Shown one piece after another: positions 38,434 to 53,200 of a DNA stretch of 64,000 nucleotides. The stretch's first letter is position 1. Each line of letters starts with the position of its first letter. The notes under the pieces are model-generated. The model was not told where the DNA came from. It ran no database searches and saw only the letters and a list, made by a program, of their open reading frames with translations. The DNA is taken from the NCBI GenBank assembly GCA_030141605.1, contig JAQGDQ010000331.1, positions 1 to 64,000 of the forward strand. The letters are read 5' to 3'. Made by a program: the position numbers and the translations under genes. The DNA is from Tubiluchus corallicola. Taxonomy: Eukaryota; Priapulida; Priapulimorpha; Priapulimorphida; Tubiluchidae.

Positions 38434-41155
38434 ATGGTGTGTTACTTGTGTGCGCTTGTGACAAGTGTCATAAAACACTTGCTTGTTTTTTTCGTTTTTC
38501 CGTACATTTTATACACTTTTTTCTTTGTTGTCCAACTGCCAAAAACCTTTGGAAGGTATGCTCAACCAGGTAAGAAGTAATTTCATTACGCAGTCATAAG
38601 AAAATTTTCAAGAAGCTCTGCTTTTAAATTTTGTGGCATTTGGTGATTTCTGTGGATTCTCATTTTTCACTTGATACTTTTTTGTACTTAATGGAACATA
38701 AACTTATTAATTCTACTACGACGTATGCTGCTTGGATGAGATTTGTTTAGAAAAGCACCATCAAATCAATGCATCACTTGCTGGTTTGAAAAAATGGCTA
38801 AGAGCTTATCGTGTGTGTATTATGCAACACTAGAAACTCATTAAATGGGTGAGTGACTGTCACGAAAACTATTTCAGAATAGTTGCATGTTTAAAATTCT
38901 TCAGTACTTATAATTTACCTAAAAATTGAATTGCCTATTTTGCAAATGCAAAATGCTGCATTTTAACAAACAATATCAAAAATGGCAATTAATAAGCTAA
39001 TGAAAGAAAATAAATAAATTAAGGTGGTGAAAATCTTGTTACTAATAATTTTATAGGCTTAATGGTTTTAAATAATGTTATTTCCTTTTTACTTTTTAGG
39101 TAGATGGTATACAGTGAAGAGAGCATTAGTATGGTTGTGGTGGTATATCAGGCAAAAACGACTTCCAAATGATGGGTCAATTCCAAGCGCTGATGAACCG
39201 CGTCTCAAATCCTCATCTCCATGTTATAAGGCTGAATATCCTCAAAAGCTTGCTTGTCATCCGCATGTAAATATTTACCATACCTGTAACTTGTAAAAAG
39301 CAGTGATTAAAATTTGGACTCAGCAGCTAAATGAAACTAACTGATAATCTGAACACACTAGTCAACCTTATTTTTATGAATGGTCGGTCTGAAAATGCGA
39401 AAATTGAAGAAAATAAATGGTTTCTAAACATGTTCATTGTTTCATCAGCGGGACCAGACATCTAATATGTACATGATTATGAAGTACCATATAGGATTTG
39501 TGCACTGTCACGTGTGTTGGCAACAACACGACTTGGTCTTTTTCTTAGTAATGCTCAATGGGTTTTGGAACTTGTCCATTTGTTCATTTACAATTATTCA
39601 TTACTCTCCTAGAATGGAAAATTAATAAAAATGTGCATGATCTATAGATTTCATGTGGCATTTGTTTTGATTGTACATGTAGTTTAAATATTGTAGTTTT
39701 TTACTATTGTTCTTCACTAATACTTCACTTCTTCAGGCTTTTGATTCTGTGTATGTGAATGGTGTAGATTACAAAGGAAATACCCTAGTTGCAAGAATTT
39801 CGCGTCAACCAGGAAGGATAGCTGAGGTAGGTAAATTCACGTTAAGTTCGTTTGAACTGAACTGAAGCCAGATTGACATGATGCAAGAACGTCAGTTTTT
39901 ATTAGTGGCTGTTAACAAGTTTGTAAATATTGATTTTTCCAATTTTGGCAAAATTAAACATGCTGCTTAAAAATTATGTGCTGACAAATTGATGAAATAT
40001 TATAGGCAAATTATTATGTTGTGGTTACTGAAGTATAGTTGGACTGCCTTATGTTTTAATAAAAAAACCTGAGATTACAGTTAATGTTCTACAGTTTGAA
40101 TGTAATAAAGATATTTCTGCAGACAAGTTATAACAACCAAGAACCCTAAGTCTTTCAGATTTTCATATCACTCTACTGAAATTGCATAATCTTGGAGACT
40201 AGGATTAAGTGTTTTGGTGTAATTCACTGTCATGTCTTAGGTGTGGTTGATGTTGCGACTGGGTGATGGAAGATATTTTCACTTTCCCCAATTTCCTGAT
40301 ACTATAGTTTGTAACACAAATGGTAAAGATTGGACTGCTGGTGGTCTTCAGTTTGATATTTTACAGTCACTTCTCAAATGGAGAATAACATTTAATGGCC
40401 TTCTTAGGTATGTTTTGCTGTGATTTTTCACTGTGCTTTGGAAGTAAATTAGGTTATTGTTATGATTGAATTTGGCATTGTAATCCCTTTGGGTTTTGTT
40501 CTAAGTAACATTTACTCCTCTGCAAATTTCTGGCATTCTTTGTTTCAATTGTCTGTAATGATCTGCAACCAGGAATCGGTAACAACTTACTTTTTGGTAA
40601 TGAAAGGTTGGAAACACTGTTATTAGATGGAAGAACATTTAAAGCAGTGGTTCCCAAACTTTCTCGGACCGTTACCCAAATCGGGAAACCCGGTCGTGTC
40701 CATTACCCCCCACCAAGTACTACTATCCAACTCAAAAAGTAAACACACGTATATACCACAAGCAAGCAAAATTGTTGATGTTTGCTCGTGACAGAAATAA
40801 ATTTCCAGGTGTTGTTGTATTGTTGCCAAAACAAGAATTACAATTACTGAACCTGCTCATTACTGAATGAGCAGGTTCGTTCGTTGAACGAGCAGGTGCC
40901 CGTTACCCCACCAAAAAAACCATATTACCCCCAGGGGGTAATTTACCCCTACTTTGGGAACCACTGATTTAAAGTAACATTGAAAAAGATGAAAACTGTA
41001 CACCATCTGCCACAAACCTATGGCTCCATAAGTTAAGAGCTATGAAACATTGATAATAACTGTTCAAAGAAGTAAATTATCTATACAAAACAATTCATAT
41101 GAACTGTATGGATACAATATAGATATAGATAGAAATGTACATATATATATATACA

Positions 41156-41196
<41 letters not shown>

Positions 41197-44100
41197 CATA
41201 TATATATATATATACACACACAATCCCATCATTGTTATTCCAGATGCACCAAAGTTGGGCATCCGACAAGCACATCAAAATATGTCCGCATCATTCCAGA
41301 CTAGCACCATTCCATAGGGGCAGAAAGCCAAGTTGATATTAAATAAGAAAGAACAAATCTGTTTTTCCAGAACGCCCCAAAACGTGTAAAGATCTTCCAA
41401 AATGCTTAAGGATTTGTTAAACTTATCTATGAATAACATTGCAACCAGTTACAGCATTTTGATAAAACTTGCACTATTGCATAATGGACATATTTTATGA
41501 ATTTTATTTCTTTCAGAGAAGGTCACAGGAATGAATGGAATGGAGAAGATGAAGGAAAGCTTGTACATATAAAGTTTGCTTTTGTGTGAGCATTAAAACT
41601 TTCCTTAGGTTTTTGCATAGTACTTAGAATGCTTAGAAGTGTTAAATATAGATTTATAATGACACTGTGTATAGCCTAAATTGCTACTTTGTTATTTTAC
41701 TTCCATTACCTATGTCAGTTATTAATTGTGTTTTTTCAGATTTACCGCATTTACTGGAAAGTTTTCGTATAACACGGATGTCGATGCAGATACTGTGTCA
41801 GATGCAGTAGCCAGGGAGGAGTGGAATGGTGCATATTTTGACCGACTGAGAAAGTTCAAGTAATTTGCACTTCTTAGTAAGGTTTCAAAGCTCTTTCAAG
41901 ATATCATACATCAGGGGAATTTTGGATGTTAGTAACAGACAGATCAGTTCTTTGTTAGACCCAAAAGACTATGTGTTAAATGCAAGGCATACACATGAAA
42001 ACTTTTACAGATTAGATTAGATTTATTATATTCAATGCCAATGTGTACATGTACATACAGAACAATATGTAACATACAAAGCTTATGAATCATCAGCACA
42101 CAAAAACACATCAACTCAGTACTATAAGAAAACTTGTGCACTGTTAACTTAATAAATGGCATGAATCAACAAAACAAACAAACATCCTTGACAAAGTATG
42201 GCCACACTTTGTCAGTATTAGTGAAAACTGTGGTAGACATGAACAATGGAAAATGCTGTTAGGCAATATTACTATAGCAAGAAATTGGTGAGAAATACCT
42301 AACAAAACAGTATTAGGGCTTACAGTATTAGGGATCTTGCATATTGTCTAATGTATGAATAGCAAAGGTCGCTATTGTTAGTTTTTTGTGTAATTAGTTT
42401 TGTCTTTTTTATTGTATCATTGTATCTTGTATTATTGTTTGCATTAATAATAATATATAGGCAAATGTGTCTTTAATTAGCTAAGACAAATGTTTTCTGG
42501 GTTTTGTTGCTGAGCACAATACTAGCTGCTTTTGTTCTTTTTGTGAATACTAGTGAAAACAATAGCAGGTATGAACAATGGGGAATGCTATTAGGTAGTA
42601 TTACTATAGCAAGTGAACCTGAATTGAATCTGTGTCTACGTGGTGTCCGTGAAAGAGGATCTGGAGTACAAAGCTGGAGAAAATTTGAGCGCTACATTGT
42701 TAGCACTGGTTATGCCGAGGTGGGTGTTACATTTGTTGTTTTCCTGGGAACTTTTACTTTTATTGTTTTTTATATTTTACATTTTTGATAGAGCGATTTC
42801 AAGGCTCTATCTTAATCAATATAGAACAGTAATTTTCAAGATTTTGAATAGAAAATCTATAGTTATGATTCCTGCAAGTTTGTAACATTACCTGTTGCTT
42901 AGGAAATATTTATTTTTCTTTAATTTAGTACGCAGTTACTGGTTCATGATGCACTCGAAAAAGGTGATGTCCAGTATTGAATATTAATGTATAAACTTTT
43001 ATTAACTGTAGGATGGGTGTGTGTTTTCTATAACTGCAGCTTGCATTCCTGGAGTTGTTTCTCAGTAAGTCGAAATTAATTGTTATTGTTTTGAGCAACT
43101 ATTGTTGTAATCCTATTTTTGATTTGCATCGAAACTCTGATCTACATTAGTGTATGTAAATTTTGTCACTTTACATTTTTGCTTAGTCTTTTACCATTTC
43201 ATTTAATATTTATAAATTTAGCACTTTTTTCTAAGTCACTTTGCATAAAAGTTTTTAGCACAATTTATTGATTTTTTTTATCTATACTTTTTTACATAAA
43301 GTTCTGCACTGTCTTGGTATGTGTAATGCCCATCATGGAGTGTTTTATTAAATTTTGCAACCTTCTTTATTTTAGCTACGTATGTGGCTATGTTGTGTTA
43401 CCCAGTGGACAGTTATGTCCTCTCAAGACCACGGATTTACATCTATCAGTTCTTGGAGAGTTGACCGCCATACCAGATAAATTTACTTTCAACACAATTG
43501 CGGGTCCAGGTTAGAACAAGATTTTGTTTAATGTTCATGATTAAGAAGAATGTCTTTATTTTCGTGTCTGTTACAACCACTTTTAATAATGTTGCATTTA
43601 TTATAAATTTCAGGAAGAAGAATTTTTACTATTGAAGTTGAGAAAAAACTTCAGCAAGTTCTATATACTGGAGACAGATGGAATGTTAAACTTATTGAAC
43701 ATCTTACTAATATTACTGTAAATGGTGTAAAAGGATGGGGTGTTACTGAATACTTATACAGGTAATCATTATGATTTACCCCAACAATTTTTTTGTGCAT
43801 GCAGCTTTAGAAATCAAGTTTACATGTTACCACCAATCACTAGCATCAAATTCATGCTCAAATAGTAACAATTGAGTATAAGTATATATGCATCTGCTAC
43901 ACATTTTGAAAAATGTTGGTCTTTATTGGAAAACCATCTGCGAATTGTAAATAATAAAATTCTACAAAACTTGCTTCCTTCGCCCGATATTGATTTTGCT
44001 ACTTTGTTAGTGTTTATAACTGCATTTTTTGTTTAAAACTCTAAATTTGCTGCTGGGCTATAAATTGTAATAAGTTGGAGAGGCAGTAGTTGTAGTGATA

Positions 44101-44220
44101 AGTTCTTTGTTGGTTTATAAAAGGTACTGTGTTTATAGTTATTTTGTGTATTTCCGTGTAGAAACGAAGAAGATTGTTCCGTACTTATACAGAAATCGGT
44201 ACCAATGCTGACTGAACCAG
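38434..44220 (+). CDS. N-terminal part: membrane segment and unrecognised region (11 exons)
   Basis: The first exon reads MVCYLCALVT then a hydrophobic stretch to about residue 33, followed by basic, Trp-rich sequence (GRWYTVKRALVWLWWYIRQK). This looks like an N-terminal membrane anchor with the rest on one side. The region to residue 436 has recurring motifs such as LGDGRYF, AFTGKFSYN, RYEQWGMLLG, LRGVRERGSG, GYVVLPSGQ and GRRIFTIEV. It seems beta-rich, but no named domain was recognised. Exon 44162-44220 is only 59 nt and is placed by phase and by its clear GTGTAG acceptor and GTACAT donor. Confidence 0.8.
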
Positions 44221-47200
44221 GTACATTTATCGAAAGTAAATTTTGATGTAGCAAATCTTTGTCATAAATAGATAAAATTAATTAGCCTAAAATAAGTCTT
44301 TGCCGTGATGGGACTTCAACTCTGTGTCGGACTTGACAAATTGGTTTCTGAAAAACATATATCTCTGAACTTTTGAAGTTTAGATCTTTACAAACTGTGC
44401 AAGCAGGTGGTGAATTGGGTAGCTCGGCTATTAAAATCAATAATTAAAAAACGTTAATTAAGTGGAAAAAATTGTTCTGGCTCGAAATCGCGTTGCATTA
44501 TGCAAGAATCTAAATCACTCGGCTATTGAATCTTCACATGTGCAGTTTTTAAATTTAATAAAACGGAGTGATTTCATGTGTATGTCGTAATTTGGTATTT
44601 GGTTGGTTTCGTGAAATTCTCAATAATTTGGCATTTATGCAGTAGTTCATGATCTGATTGTAATGTTGTTGTAGTTCACGGCTGAATTTAGTGAGACGTG
44701 TGTAATTGATAAATCATGTTTCAATGATGTTCATAATCTGTGGTAATTAACAAACTAGCAAAGCCCTTTTAAAATTTTTATGTTGAAGGTATGGTTGGAC
44801 CTGCTTTAGATGGAAATTACAATATGTGTATTATCTTCATTTGTTGTCATTGTTATCATCGTCATCACCATTGTTATCGTAGTCACTGTTACTGTTGTCA
44901 TTATCGTCATCATCATCACTACATTCCTTATTATATTCTCTTATAATGTAACTAACAGAGACATTTAAACAAACAACAGACAGTAGAAAAAGCAATAACT
45001 GCAATTAAATTTCATAATTCAGCCTAATGAATTTACTGTCACGTGTTTTCTCTCTGAGAGTAAACTCGCAAGTGTGAAAGATTTTACGAGTTACTGTTGA
45101 CAAGTTTTTGCAAACTCTCGGACAGTTGTACGCTTGTTAGTCTAGTCCCATTTTCAGAAAATTATAACCCCAGAGGCATTTTTTTCTAAAAGTTGGCAAC
45201 ATAGCCAGTCTTATCAATTTGATTGTGCTGAATCCGAAAACGTGAAAAACAAAATGGCCGCCAAGTTTTTGCACATACAATGTAAATTAAGATAACTTTT
45301 AAGAAAATTAATATTAAGAAGGCAATATGACATCATAGCAGGACCCAAGGAACACATTTGTGTAATTTTCATTTCAAAAATGACTACTGTTTTCAAAATG
45401 ATAACCAAATAATGTCAATCTTGCAGTTACATTTACAATTTCATTATAAGATTCATTATACTAATGAGAAACAATCAACTAGATCTTCTTGCATCCAGAA
45501 AGCTGCTACTAGCTCCAAATACTGTAAAGTGATTCAAACAGTCCAGTAAGTAAAAAAAATGGCTGACAGGATCCCTACATAGCAGAATGGTGAAAAACTT
45601 GATCTTTTCGCTTAAAAAACCTTGCACAACGTTAAAACCTATCAAGGTGATTAATTTTGGATATGAGGCCAATTGAACATCATCCAACATAGCTGTTATT
45701 TTCAAAATGGCTGACAAGATTGATACCTGTAGTTGCTAATTTTGAAAACCATATCTTAACCATTGGCGCAGTTAACATGACAACTTTTGTGTCAAAATAT
45801 AGGTTAGGTTTTCTATTTCAAGAAATCAATTTCTGATGTCCAGAAATGCCTATAACATCACCTCAGTTAAGATTTCAAGATGGCTGCAAAAATACTTGTA
45901 GCCGCTTGTTAATGTATTTGCTGTGTTGCCCAACATAAGGTAAATAGGATGATAATATTAGTATCTATATGTAGGCTTTAAAGGTCAAGGATATAAGGCA
46001 GTACCAATATGACCAACATTTTCAAAATGGCCAAAAAGGTAGCTATTGCTAGCTTATAAAAACCATATCTTAAGCTGTATGAAAATGGGAATACTGAAAA
46101 ACTGCTCTGTAAGCAATCCTTGCCGATACTGTTTGCGGTCAGACGGTTTTTATGGAAAGAGAAAAAAAGATATAAGTGATAAGAAATAACTTTATTCAGT
46201 AAGCCAAATTTGCCAAATTTAAAAGCAGGTCAGGAGTTTCCCTTGCCAGAGACTGAGTGCGAGCTAGTCAGAGAGTTTACTGAATGACTGCCAGTGATTT
46301 ACTAAATGTGTCAACTTTTTTGTTATATTTTTTAACAGCTAACATTTCTCTGATTCAGGAAGCTTTTTTAATTAGGTGATATTTCTGGTGTGCCAGCTGG
46401 TACCAACAATTACTAGATCAGTATCCTAGTTGTAAGCTTAGTGTCAGATCCAACAAGGAATAAGGAAAATATACTTGTCGACAAAAAAAATTCAATAACC
46501 CTATTAACAGCTAAAACCTATACGGTCGTCATTTTTGAAATAAAAATTATAGAAAAATGTATTCCTGACTGCCCTGGAATAGATGTCATAATGGCTTTTT
46601 AATGTTAATTTTCTGGAAATTTCTTTTTATTTATGTTAGTTGTGCAAAAACTTGGCCGCAAATTTTGTTTTTTCATTTTTAATCCCTTTCCACTAATTTT
46701 TCCAGCTAGCAATAGGTTTTTTGGATTCAGCAGTGTCAAATTAAAAAGATTGGCTATGTTGTTCACTTTTAGAAAAAGCATCTCTAGAGACTTATAAAAG
46801 CTCCTTTTTCAGGATTTGGGCCTAGACTATGTGAGTTACATACAGTCTATTACAAGTTTACTTATCGAGAAAACTCCCTAGTCTGTGACTTGTCATTAGC
46901 CTTAATTTTCGTAGACAACTGCTCCTTCCCTAAGTATCGTGTACGTTGTTACTTGTCGGTACTGACTGTAGGCTTAATTTCAGATGTGGCAGACAATACT
47001 CTTTACACACTTCCTTTCACTGATCTTGCATGTGGAGCTTCTAAACTTGTGGGTGGAAAGGGAACCCAACTGTCTCTGCTTTCACAACTCAAACAAAAGG
47101 TGATTCTCTAAAAAAATTATGAAACTTTACCCTATATGCTTATTAGCAAATTTTTGCTTCCGACGATATAGCCCAATCATTTTTTCAGCAGAAATTTTTC

Positions 47201-50200
47201 AATCCTATTTTATCATAGCTATAACTGCATTATCACTGTAGTAACTGATGCATAACGGATATCGCTGCATGGTTAATTTAATAAATTTGTTATTCATTGT
47301 TGTTAGAATGTCTGCCATGCAAAAACATATGAATGAGAAGAAAATAAGTCTCGTGTAAGGAATAAATTGTTGTGCGTGCAATAAAATATCTGCTAACATT
47401 ATTAATAATTATTTTGGAACAGCAAAGAATTTGTTCATAAGAGACACATTAGTAATGTTTTAGAGTCATTGAAACAGATGTACTAGCCCCACCTTCCTTC
47501 CTGTATATGCAGCAAAATAATATCATGTTGACAAAAGGTGTAACAGTAGGACAGAGTTTATAATGCTTATTGATGAACAAAGTCACAAAAAGGAGGTATA
47601 AAGAGCTCTGCATACTGCTGATATTATAGTCAACTTACAGAATAAAGTATTATAAAAACAGTGCAAAATTATTTGCTACTTGACAGACTCATTTTTGGAA
47701 TAAGGTAAAAATTAGATTAAGCCGTCTACACTACTACACGATGTACAATGAAACAATTTTGTAACTAAAAGGAGAGCAGTATGCTTTGGGTAACACCATT
47801 TTTGGAGGTTGGCATTTTGAACTAGTGCACTGAAACAGTTGATTCTACCTGAGACAAATAGCCTATAAATCTGGTCACCAGGAGCAATATAAAATCGCGA
47901 AGTATGCTCTTCGGAAATCAATCAAGTCTGCCAAACATGATTTTAAAAACAAATTGGCGCAAGACTTTTTGTCTAATGACACTCGAGAACTTTGGCAAGG
48001 ACTTAATAAAATTATGAATTACAAACCAAAATCAAAACATATTAACTTAGACGACCCAACTTTACCGGATAAATTGAATAATTTTTATAGTCGTTTTGAT
48101 AAAGAAACGGGACCATTATTAAATTATTTGAATAGGTCCACTTGCAATAACACTCCATCTCTTGTTATACAAGAAAATGATGTGCGGCGATAGTTTGCCA
48201 AACTGAAAATTAAAAAATCAGCAGGACCGGATCGTATAACACCGTGGCACGTGCGATACTGCTCAGATCAACCTTGCCTATATTTTTACTCATAATTATA
48301 ATTGGTCTTTAAGCATTTGTAAATTCCCTATACAGTTTAAGCAATCTATCATTATTCCTATGCCAAAGAGAAACCCAATTACTACACTTAATGACTATAG
48401 ACCTGTGGCTTTAACATCAGTGTTAAGCAAAACACTAGAACGTTTGATCTTACATTTCCTGAAATCTGTTGTTTCACCATTTTTGGACCCATTTTAATTT
48501 TCATATCGTGCTAATCGTCCCACAGATGATGCTGTAGGGCTTGTTGTTCATGATGTACTAATGGACCTTGATAAACGTAATTGTTATTCCAGAATCCTTT
48601 TTGTTGATTTCAGTTCAGCTTTGTCACACATCCTGCAACTAAAATTGTAGTATAAAATGACGGAACTTAACATACTTGACTGGCTGTGTAATGGAAACAC
48701 TACCATTTTTTCAACTAAGGTTGTTAATACAGGAGCTTCGCAAGGGTGTGTCCTGTCTCCAATTCTATACAAGTTTTTTATATATGACTGTGACGTATCT
48801 TCCCCAAATACTGTGATGGTAAAATTCGCTGATGATACCACACTGGCTGGCCTTATTTGCAGTAACAACGAGACTAATTATTTTCAGGAAGTTCAAAATT
48901 TAACACGATGGTGCAAACAGCATAATTTAGAACTGAATGTTTCAAAAATAAAAGAAATTATCGTAGATTTTAGAAAAGAGACTGATGGAAAAGCACCTTT
49001 GCTTATAAATAATACATCTGTACAAATTGTTAAGGATTTCAAATTTCTGGTAATAAAAATTTCGGATGATCTTAAATGAGAAGCTAATGTACTCTGTTGT
49101 GTAAAAAAGGCCCGCCAGCGTTTGTACTTTTTAAATCATTTAACAGTGCCCCTGCTGTGATGGAGAGTTTTTATCGTACAGTAATTGAAAGCGTCTTAAC
49201 AACATCCCTCACTGTTTGGTATGGTGCTACCACACAGGGAGATCGCAATGCTCTTGATCAAGTTGTTAAATGTTGTTAAACACATAGGGTGAATTTATTT
49301 CTTTGCATTTTTTTTATTTTTTCAGCACTATTTTATTATTTTATGAATTTATCTCTGCAATATATTGCAGCTGTGAAACAACACTGTTAAATTTTACAAA
49401 TCTAAAACTCTCCTGCATAACCATCTTCATCTGGAGAGGACATCACATGCAATGAAACAATCAGCTGTTGGTTTCGTCAACTGCTTTTTTTATGCTTGCT
49501 AATTCCGTCTTGATAAAATATAATTAAATGCTTTGGTTAACACTTAAGGATTTTTCTTTATTAAAGCAAAAGAATGGATGTTATACATCCACAGAACAAA
49601 GATTTCACATACGTATTTTATCTATTCCAGTTTTGTGTTCCTAAAGGATTTTGCATCACTGTTGCTGCATACAAATATCATCTAGAAGAGAATCAAGAAT
49701 TAGTGCAGTCTATTCATCAACTGCATGAGGTTGCGACGTGAGTGAATGCATTAATTATTAAAACTGTCTGTTGGAAAATCCCTTAAAAATTTTAATCAAT
49801 TTTCACTGTAAATTTACTGCAAATTTTAATTCTTGTTGCTAATTTTTTGTTAAATGTTTGCTTAAGAAAACAAAGATGTGGTAATTTGAACGAGATGTCA
49901 AAGAAAGTGTCAGAAATGTTTCAACAGAGCAGTATGAGCAATGTTTTAAAAGATGCTCTTGCATTAGAAATGGAGCAACAGTTTGGTGAAAATTGGAATC
50001 ACTTAAAAGTCGCTGTGAGATCCTCTGCTGTAGGTAAGATATCATCGTTATGCATAGCTCAAAATGATTCATGACCTAAAATATTATAAGGATGAGAACA
50101 TTTTAAGAATGATGTACATTAAAGAATGACTCTCTCGAAAGTTTAAGTTTGTTCATTCTTCATTGTAGCATGCTCATCTATACATACTCATCTATACATT

Positions 50201-53200
50201 AGCACTCAGGTGATTAAAACCTTGTTACTGCTTTAGGAGAAGATAGTGCAGAAGCATCTTTTGCTGGGCAAATGGAAACATTTCTCGGTATTATCGGTTT
50301 AGACAAGGTAATTAAAATTAAAGCCTAAATGATACTGAGAGTTTTTTATGTTTCAGTGAACAACTTTAATTTATTTTGTTATTATTGTTTTCATCACCGT
50401 CATTGTCTTCTGCTACTCGTCTTAGTTGCTTAACATTAATGTGTGTCTGAGGGAGCTGGGTACCAAACTGGAAAGTTTATATGGAAATAGTCATGCTTAA
50501 ATAGTCAATTCATTTGCCTATTTGATAGCTACTCAGCAGTGTTTAAAAAACATTCTTAGACAAGATTGTTTACAAAATCGCATATACACTATGGGACTCA
50601 CAAAATGAAAAAATTAATTGTCATCTAGATTTCAACTTTTTTTTCAGATATGTAATGCTGTTATTAAGTGTTGGGCATCCCAATTTGCATTTCCTGCAGT
50701 AGAATATAGAAGGTACGTTATTAATTATTTGTTGTCTAGAACAAACTGAAAGATTTGACTTTAGTTTTAATATCCCTTGGAATATTAATAATAATTTATT
50801 AAAACCATAAATACATTCCTATTATTTCCAGCAAGTACTGGTTTTTATAGGGCATGTTTATGTCTAGATTCATCATATTTACCTATATTAGTTTTTCTCA
50901 AACACTATAATTTTTTATAAACTTAGTTTCACTTAAATGTAAGGTGCTGCAAAAAATGTGTGGAAGTTTAGATCACGATGTTATAAGGAGAAAATAACAA
51001 AATCACTGAAACATGACCAAATTCGTGTTACAGATATTATTAAGGTTTTTGTATAAACACCACAAATTTTAGGCCATTCCTTTGGATTTTTTCTTCATTG
51101 ATTCAAATTTTAAAACAAGTTAAAAATAAACGCCGGAAAAAATTTCGTATGTCACTATTGTTAAAATTTATGGCAAGTGCTCCATGTATCCACCATTTCT
51201 TTTCTTTCGATAGCTGACACAGTTTCTTATTTCTTTAAGGGGCTTTGGTTCTAGCTCTCAAGAGTTTTTGGCTTTAGTTCTTCTTCATCAAATGGCTCTG
51301 TGCAGTCGTCATGTACTGTTTCTTTAAAGGGATTCCAAATACCATAATCCACGGGATAAACCCTTTCACTACGGAAGGCGATAGACTGCCGCCCGAGCTC
51401 AGCACTAAGTTCAGTTACCAAGTTCTGTTTGTTTCACTGCTACCACCATGCAAAACCATTGTAGAAAAGTTTAACAACCGTGGGATTGGGGTTGCTTTGC
51501 AACAAACAACACTAACCAGCCAATCAGCATCTGAAGCCAGGTGCATTCCGCAATACTGTACTGTACAATATATTCCCATGCAAAGTATTGGTGATGGTTT
51601 GTGAAACGTATGTTTAGTCGCTTGTTGTGCATTCTTCTAAAATGATTGCATATAATGGATTAGTAATATGACTTTTGTGAAAATTGGTTTCTAAATATAA
51701 ATAGAGGCTTATTTGTGTGGTTGTGCAGGTGGTAGTATATGTGAGTGCATGCATGTATGCGCATTGCGCATATGTGTGTGCAATGGTACAAATCAAACTA
51801 ATATTCACTATTAGTGTTTAATAATAAACGACTACTTGTTTATTTACAACATACAGTTTTAGTAACACACCACAAGAAGTTATTGTCAAATGTGCAGAAG
51901 CCAATCAGGCCCTGTTGAAAAGCAACTACTTAGTGATAAGGTTAAGGTCTGATGATTCTGGTAGCTATTGGTCCGTACATATGAATTCTGGTGCGACCCT
52001 TTCAAGAAAGGCTTGCATTTGCCCAAATATACATATATATATATATATACGCACGCACGCATGCACACACACGCACAGACACACATACACACATATATAT
52101 AGAGAGAGAAAGAGACTAAGACATACATAGTTCCACACATAGGCTACACAAACATGACAGAAAATGTCTGTTTGACACATAAAGTTCTAAGCTAGAGCTG
52201 GCATATTTTTGAGTAAACCTTAAATTCACTGTTCCATATACTCTTCACTATATAATTTTGAATTACAGTGTTGAAATATGATTACTTAAGGTCAACACAC
52301 ATTTCCTCTGCAGAACAGCCATATTGTTGCTGAAATAACTTGCAGATGCCTTTGTTGTATGCTCCTTTTATGCGATTAAAACTATAATTATAATCAGAAA
52401 ATTTGTACAACAGAGTTACACGTAGTAAAAGTTTGAGCAATATTCTGTAACTTTGCCCTGTTAAAAGCTACAGGCTTTGCATTAGACAAATGCTATAATA
52501 TCTAGCAGCTTATTTATGCACAAAGATAATAAATGGAGCTAAGTAAGATGTTCATGTGTTATTGATTATTTAAGTGTATTTATGAGCAAAATCTTTTTTT
52601 AGGGCTTTGGCTAGTTAATATATTATGTTCGATGGTATATGCCTCTATATATATATATTTATTTATTTATGTACGTAATATGTGTGGTTTATGCAGCTAC
52701 AGTTTTAACGACTGCACCATTTCGGCAATTTCTATATCATCAAACAAAAAGACTTGGTATAATGTGGTCCCATTTATTTTTCAAGTCGGGGCTGCTTAGA
52801 AGAACAGGAGAGGGGAAAAATCTCCAAAAATGGCTGTTTTGGCCCGTTTTTTTTGCAAAACTTGTACTCCTTACTTTGAGAGAACAAGAAAAGTACCAAA
52901 TGTGAAACCAATAATGATTGAGCACAATGGTGGGTGTAGTGGGCACACTGAGATTTCAAGGGAGGCCTACGGTTTCTGGCAATGTGTGCTTACTTGAAGT
53001 AATCTGCCCAATTTTTGCAAAAAAACTGCCCTTTGACCTCTAGAAAAATCGATTTCTACAATTGCTGGGGTATCTTGGAAAACAGTGAGCACACTCCCTG
53101 AAAGAGTAGGAAATGTTCTGTAACATATGTTCTGGAACACTTCTTGTCTTTACCTTTCAAAAAATTCCAGGCAAATGTTGTCATCACCCACCATTCTACT

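Noticed and set aside
40993-41317. Ile/Tyr-rich ORFs on both strands
   Set aside because: They are translations of a TA microsatellite; the same applies at 51886-52180.
46812-46920. Open stretch after a TTTTTCAG acceptor (FGPRLCELHTVYYK...)
   Set aside because: It can be entered in phase from exon 44162-44220, but its donor would leave a phase that does not fit exon 46984-47099, which joins exon 44162-44220 directly.
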